Position numbers and translations under genes: made by a program. Source: an uncultured Polynucleobacter sp. (lineage in GTDB: Bacteria; Pseudomonadota; Gammaproteobacteria; Burkholderiales; Burkholderiaceae). From it: DNA of 16,403 nucleotides. Under the pieces are notes generated by a model. The model was not told the origin of the DNA and did not search any database. It worked only from the letters and a program-made list of their open reading frames with translations. This document shows, piece by piece, positions 13,569-16,403 of this stretch; the first letter of the stretch is position 1; every line of letters begins with the position of its first letter. The stretch spans positions 1 to 16,403 of the forward strand of contig CALKUJ010000107.1 in the NCBI GenBank assembly GCA_937996825.1. Direction: 5' to 3'.

Positions 13569-14960
13569 ATGAACGCTCTCCAATTTCAACTCGAAGATTT
13601 ACAGCAAGCCTTTGCTCACGATCCATCACCCAGTTTTGCTGAACGCAAAGAGCGAATTGAGCGCATAGTGGCAATGATCAATAAATATGAAGAGAACCTA
13701 TGCAAAGTAGTTCATGCTGATTTTGGCAATCGCCATTCAGTAGAAACGCGCCTCACTGAACTAGCCATGGTGCGTCAAGCAGCGAAGTACGCAATCAAGC
13801 ACCTCAAATCTTGGATGAAGATACGAGACATCAGCTTACCGATGCACTTAAAGCCATCCAAAGCATGGGTACAAGCGCAGCCCAAAGGAGTGATAGGCAT
13901 CATCGCACCTTGGAATTACCCGATTCAACTTGCGCTGATTCCTGCCATTTCAGCAATCGCTGCTGGGAACAGGGTTTGGCTCAAGCTTTCAGAACGCTCT
14001 CCAAGAACTTCTGGCTATCTTGCCACCATCATCGGAGAATTCTTTCACCCCCTCGAGTTGTGCGTCACAACAGGCGGCGAAGATGTTGCTCGTGATTTTT
14101 CAGAACTGGCATTTGATCATTTGTTTTTCACAGGCTCTACTACCACCGGCAAAAAAGTGATGAGGGCTGCGGCTGAGAACCTCACGCCACTGACACTGGA
14201 GCTGGGCGGTAAATCACCAGTAGTCATTCATCATGATGCCAATTTGGCAGACGCTGCAACAAGAATCATTTATGGCAAATTAATCAATGGCGGACAAACC
14301 TGCGTAGCGCCAGATTACATCTTGATCAAACATGAATTAATTTCAGACCTAAAAGATGCTTTGATCAAAGCTGCTGAGACATTGTTTAAAGATCCTTCAG
14401 AGCTAACTCATCCAATCGACCAAGAACAGCTTGCTCGCTGGCAAGAGCTACTCTCTGAAGCAGCAAGTAAAGGTGCCCAAATCCACCCTCTTTTACCGGA
14501 CACGGAAAGCCGTCCTTTCACGCCAGTTGTACTGACCCAAGTGGCACCTCATAGCTTGGTGATGCAAGAAGAAATCTTTGGCCCCATCTTGCCAATCATT
14601 GGAGTCTCCTCACAGGAGGATGCTATTGAATTCATCAATTCAAAAGAACGTCCTTTGAGTATCTATTGGTTTGGTAAAGATAAAAAGGTATTCAGAAACT
14701 TAATCTCAAAGACCCATTCCGGTAGCGTGACTGCCAATGACACACTCCTACAAGCCGGCATTGAGCAAATACCATTTGGCGGTATTGGCAGCAGCGGAAT
14801 GGGTGCATATCATGGCCAAACAGGCTTTGATACTTTCAGCCATCTCAAACCAGCACTTCAGGTTCGGGGCTTACTGGGCATTCGTGCTTGGATGGGTAGC
14901 AAGTTAGCTCACCCACCGTATAACAAAACCACAGAAAGATTAGTGCGCTGGCTTAGCTAG
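13569..14960 (+). CDS. Aldehyde dehydrogenase, coniferyl-aldehyde/class 3 type
   Basis: 463-residue NAD(P)-dependent aldehyde dehydrogenase of the shorter class-3-like group that includes coniferyl aldehyde dehydrogenases. Motifs visible are APWNYPIQLAL (113-123), the Rossmann-contact FTGSTTTGKKV (187-197), LELGGKSP (210-217) with general base Glu211, GGQTCVAPDY (241-250) with catalytic Cys245, and EEIFGPILPI in the C-terminal half. A C-terminal tail LGIRAWMGSKLAHPPYNKTTERLVRWLS resembles those of coniferyl aldehyde dehydrogenases, which lie beside membranes. The substrate could be an aromatic or a medium-chain fatty aldehyde; the sequence does not decide. It converges with hemY, five bases apart, with no clear terminator, and diverges from msrA. 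Confidence 0.92.
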   Translation: MNALQFQLEDLQQAFAHDPSPSFAERKERIERIVAMINKYEENLCKVVHADFGNRHSVETRLTELAMVRQAAKYAIKHLKSWMKIRDISLPMHLKPSKAWVQAQPKGVIGIIAPWNYPIQLALIPAISAIAAGNRVWLKLSERSPRTSGYLATIIGEFFHPLELCVTTGGEDVARDFSELAFDHLFFTGSTTTGKKVMRAAAENLTPLTLELGGKSPVVIHHDANLADAATRIIYGKLINGGQTCVAPDYILIKHELISDLKDALIKAAETLFKDPSELTHPIDQEQLARWQELLSEAASKGAQIHPLLPDTESRPFTPVVLTQVAPHSLVMQEEIFGPILPIIGVSSQEDAIEFINSKERPLSIYWFGKDKKVFRNLISKTHSGSVTANDTLLQAGIEQIPFGGIGSSGMGAYHGQTGFDTFSHLKPALQVRGLLGIRAWMGSKLAHPPYNKTTERLVRWLS

Positions 14961-14965
14961 ATCTG

Positions 14966-15840
14966 TTAGCTAGAAGCGTAGATGTGAGCAGCCAACTCAT
15001 AATGAGTTGAAGCCTCAAGAGGCTCTCCCAAAGCCTCGTGCAGCTTTGCCATATTCATGTGTGCGCTGGCCTTTATCAAAGGTTTTGTTTTTGGATCTTT
15101 GATCACACCTTGCAAGCTTGATTTAGCTTTACCCCACAACTTTTGAGCCAAACATACCTTGGCCAAGGCCAAAGAAAGAGTTGGCTCACCAGGGTACTTC
15201 ATCATCCAAGCCTCAATCTTTTGCACCAAGGACAAAGTGGTGGATCCTGATGGCAAACAATCTGGATAAATAGCAATCAATGATTCATCCCATTGATCAT
15301 CCAAGGATTCCTCAATGAAACCACGAGCAATCTCTTGCTGACCAACAGCTAACAAGCCTTTGGCCATCACCAAAGCAACCCTTGAGGCTTTTCGATCAGC
15401 TTTTGGCAAATTCTTCCAAATCGCTAACAGGGCTTGATGATCTGTGGACTTTTCTTGAACCAATTTGGCCACAGCCTCTTGCACTGTTTTTTGAGCCAAC
15501 ACCGGATGAATAGCTTCACGCTTACTCAAGCTATGACTCAATCTCAGAACCTCTTCCCAGCGCTTGAGTTGTTGATTGGCTTTAAGTGCGATACGTTGAA
15601 CAAATAATTGTCTAGCGCCACCCTTTTGCAATTTTTCTATGGTTTCCAGTGCGCCCGCCGGATCATTTGAATCCATTTGCATATCAGCCATGGCGACCAA
15701 TCGAGCCTGCTGTTTATTGGCTGACTGTATTTTTGATAACCATTGGTCTCTCAAATCATAGCGATTCAACCGATGAGCCGCTCTAGCTGCCAGCAAAGCG
15801 GCTGTTTCTGAGTCCACAGCCCCCAAAACAAGTGCATCGC
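14966..15840 (-). CDS. hemY: HemY-like protein, C-terminal part, 5' end lost
   Basis: The TPR-rich C-terminal part of HemY, the inner-membrane protein of the betaproteobacterial heme-synthesis operon (usually after hemC and hemD). Its biochemical role is unsettled. The family stretch AALLAARAAHRLNRYDLRDQWL starts about 15802, followed by SNDPAGALETIEKL, then VLAQKTVQEAVAKL, KADRKASRVALVMAKGLLAVG, PTLSLALAKVCLAQKLWGKAKSSL and HMNMAKLHEALGEPLEAS. About 290 residues remain. The usual N terminus of about 100 residues with two membrane helices is missing. The same frame stays open to 16363, but that part is antisense to the GST gene and not HemY. Truncation therefore coincides with the GC change and probable chimeric join, so the right boundary is approximate. 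Confidence 0.8.
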
Positions 15841-15841
15841 C
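15803..15841. other. Probable chimeric junction
   Basis: Left of here hemY reads at about 46% GC (15421-15540, counted). From 15841-15900 GC is 75%, and 16081-16260 is about 64%. HemY similarity stops and a plus-strand Ala/Pro-rich tail plus a GST gene begin. The exact join cannot be fixed by eye. Confidence 0.75.
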
Positions 15842-15914
15842 CCCTGTGGCGGCTGCACCGGCCAGTCCGGCCTCTGCAGCCGCAGCAGCGCCAGCCAAAC
15901 CGGCTTCCAAATAA
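15834..15914 (+). CDS. C-terminal tail of an unidentified gene (fragment)
   Basis: In one plus frame the sequence ends in APASPASAAAAPAKPASK followed by TAA at 15912-15914. Low-complexity Ala/Pro tails of this kind end many Comamonadaceae proteins. It stands 20 bases before the GST start and would be the gene preceding GST in the donor genome. The frame is open leftwards to 15777, but the part left of about 15840 probably belongs to hemY. Too short to name. Confidence 0.4.
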   Translation, partial: ASPPVAAAPASPASAAAAAPAKPASK

Positions 15915-15934
15915 ACACCCACCGGAGATTCCTG

Positions 15935-16403
15935 ATGAGCCTGAAACTGTATTTCGCCCCTGGCGCCTGTTCTTTTGTGCCCCATGTGTTGCTCGAGATG
16001 AGCGGCGCCGAGTTTGAACCCCACATGGTCAAACTGCACAAGGGCGAGCAAAACAGCGACGAGTACAAAGCCATCAACCCGCGTGGCCAGGTGCCGGTGC
16101 TGGTGAACAAGGGCCAGGTCGTCACGCAAATCGTGGCCATCGTGCTGCATCTGGACCAGCTCTTTCCGCAAGCGGGCTTCCTGCCCACCGAGCCCATCGC
16201 CCGTGCACAGGCCATCTCCACCTTGGCCTGGATGAACAACACCGTGCACCCGACGTTCACGCACATCTTCATGCCGCAAAAGTTCTCGGACCTGCCCGAA
16301 GTGCAAGCGGCACTCAAGCCTTACAACACACAGCTGTTCCGTGGCATGTTGGGCGAGTTGCAAGCTTTGGTGAATGCAGCTGCCACCAAAGGCCAGGCCT
16401 GGT
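15935..16403 (+). CDS. Glutathione S-transferase, N-terminal part, cut by contig end
   Basis: A plus-strand frame of 156 codons with no stop before the window end. It begins MSLKLYFAPGACSFVPHVLLE, a typical bacterial GST thioredoxin-like domain. Cys12 sits where beta-class GSTs carry their catalytic cysteine. The cis-proline motif is NPRGQVPVL (about 48-56). The usual glutathione-contact E-S/Q-N pair before the AI helix reads TQIVAI here, a deviation. A helical C-terminal domain starts near 85 and is cut off; full proteins have about 200-220 residues. GGAG (15924-15927) lies seven bases before the ATG. GC is far above the rest of the window and the gene faces into truncated hemY, so it probably comes from another genome, perhaps a Comamonadaceae member. 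Confidence 0.9.
   Translation, partial: MSLKLYFAPGACSFVPHVLLEMSGAEFEPHMVKLHKGEQNSDEYKAINPRGQVPVLVNKGQVVTQIVAIVLHLDQLFPQAGFLPTEPIARAQAISTLAWMNNTVHPTFTHIFMPQKFSDLPEVQAALKPYNTQLFRGMLGELQALVNAAATKGQAW

Noticed and set aside
14953..14973. Direct repeat TTAGCTAG at the aldehyde dehydrogenase/hemY junction
   Set aside because: Only 8 bp and containing both stop codons. The possible stem is six A/T-rich pairs with no U tract, so neither an attachment site nor a terminator is supported.
14966..16363. A single 465-codon minus-strand open frame
   Set aside because: Only the part left of about 15,840 is HemY-like. The rest is antisense to a clear GST gene with its own Shine-Dalgarno sequence, and it shows low-complexity His/Leu/Val-rich translation typical of an antisense high-GC shadow.

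Overview
The window looks like a complete assembled contig of a freshwater betaproteobacterium, most likely Polynucleobacter or a close Burkholderiaceae relative. This rests on moderate GC (about 46% where I counted by hand), a betaproteobacterial gene set and short intergenic gaps. Both ends are technical. Bases 1-15 match the end of an Illumina TruSeq adapter. From roughly 15,803-15,841 to the right end the sequence changes to about 64% GC and carries an unrelated glutathione S-transferase gene, so the contig is probably chimeric there.

Layout, left to right. (1) The 5' end of a minus-strand gene (16-315), probably a cyanophycin-associated ABC transporter, is cut by the contig edge. It diverges from a plus-strand cyanophycin synthetase pair, cphA' (422-2572) and cphA (2579-5143), six bases apart. 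The two proteins have complementary defects: CphA' keeps an HxxEH hydrolase-type motif but has a degenerate, truncated Mur-ligase half, while CphA has a full Mur-ligase half but a broken HxxEH motif. (2) Convergent tcdA (tRNA t6A dehydratase) follows on the minus strand, separated by a strong terminator (6001-6026) from an upstream minus-strand pair: DUF4212 small subunit plus ActP-like sodium:solute symporter (8460-6080). The symporter has an unusual Ala/Lys-rich insert and an EF-hand-like loop. (3) A 98-residue membrane protein and a TPR protein are coupled through an ATGA overlap (9431-8560). (4) A cNMP/CBS/DUF294 nucleotidyltransferase-like regulator and a DEDDh exonuclease form a second coupled pair (12164-9596). 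(5) pdxH diverges from this pair through a 66-bp gap with a dyad-flanked AT-rich core. msrA is convergent with pdxH. A coniferyl-aldehyde-type dehydrogenase diverges from msrA and converges with a 5'-truncated hemY.

The most biologically interesting part is the cyanophycin locus (nitrogen storage polymer of Asp-Arg). The symporter/DUF4212, CBS-DUF294 and exonuclease genes look like a carboxylate uptake and regulation neighbourhood. pdxH, msrA and tcdA are housekeeping functions. I found no rRNA, tRNA, CRISPR array, insertion sequence or phage gene.
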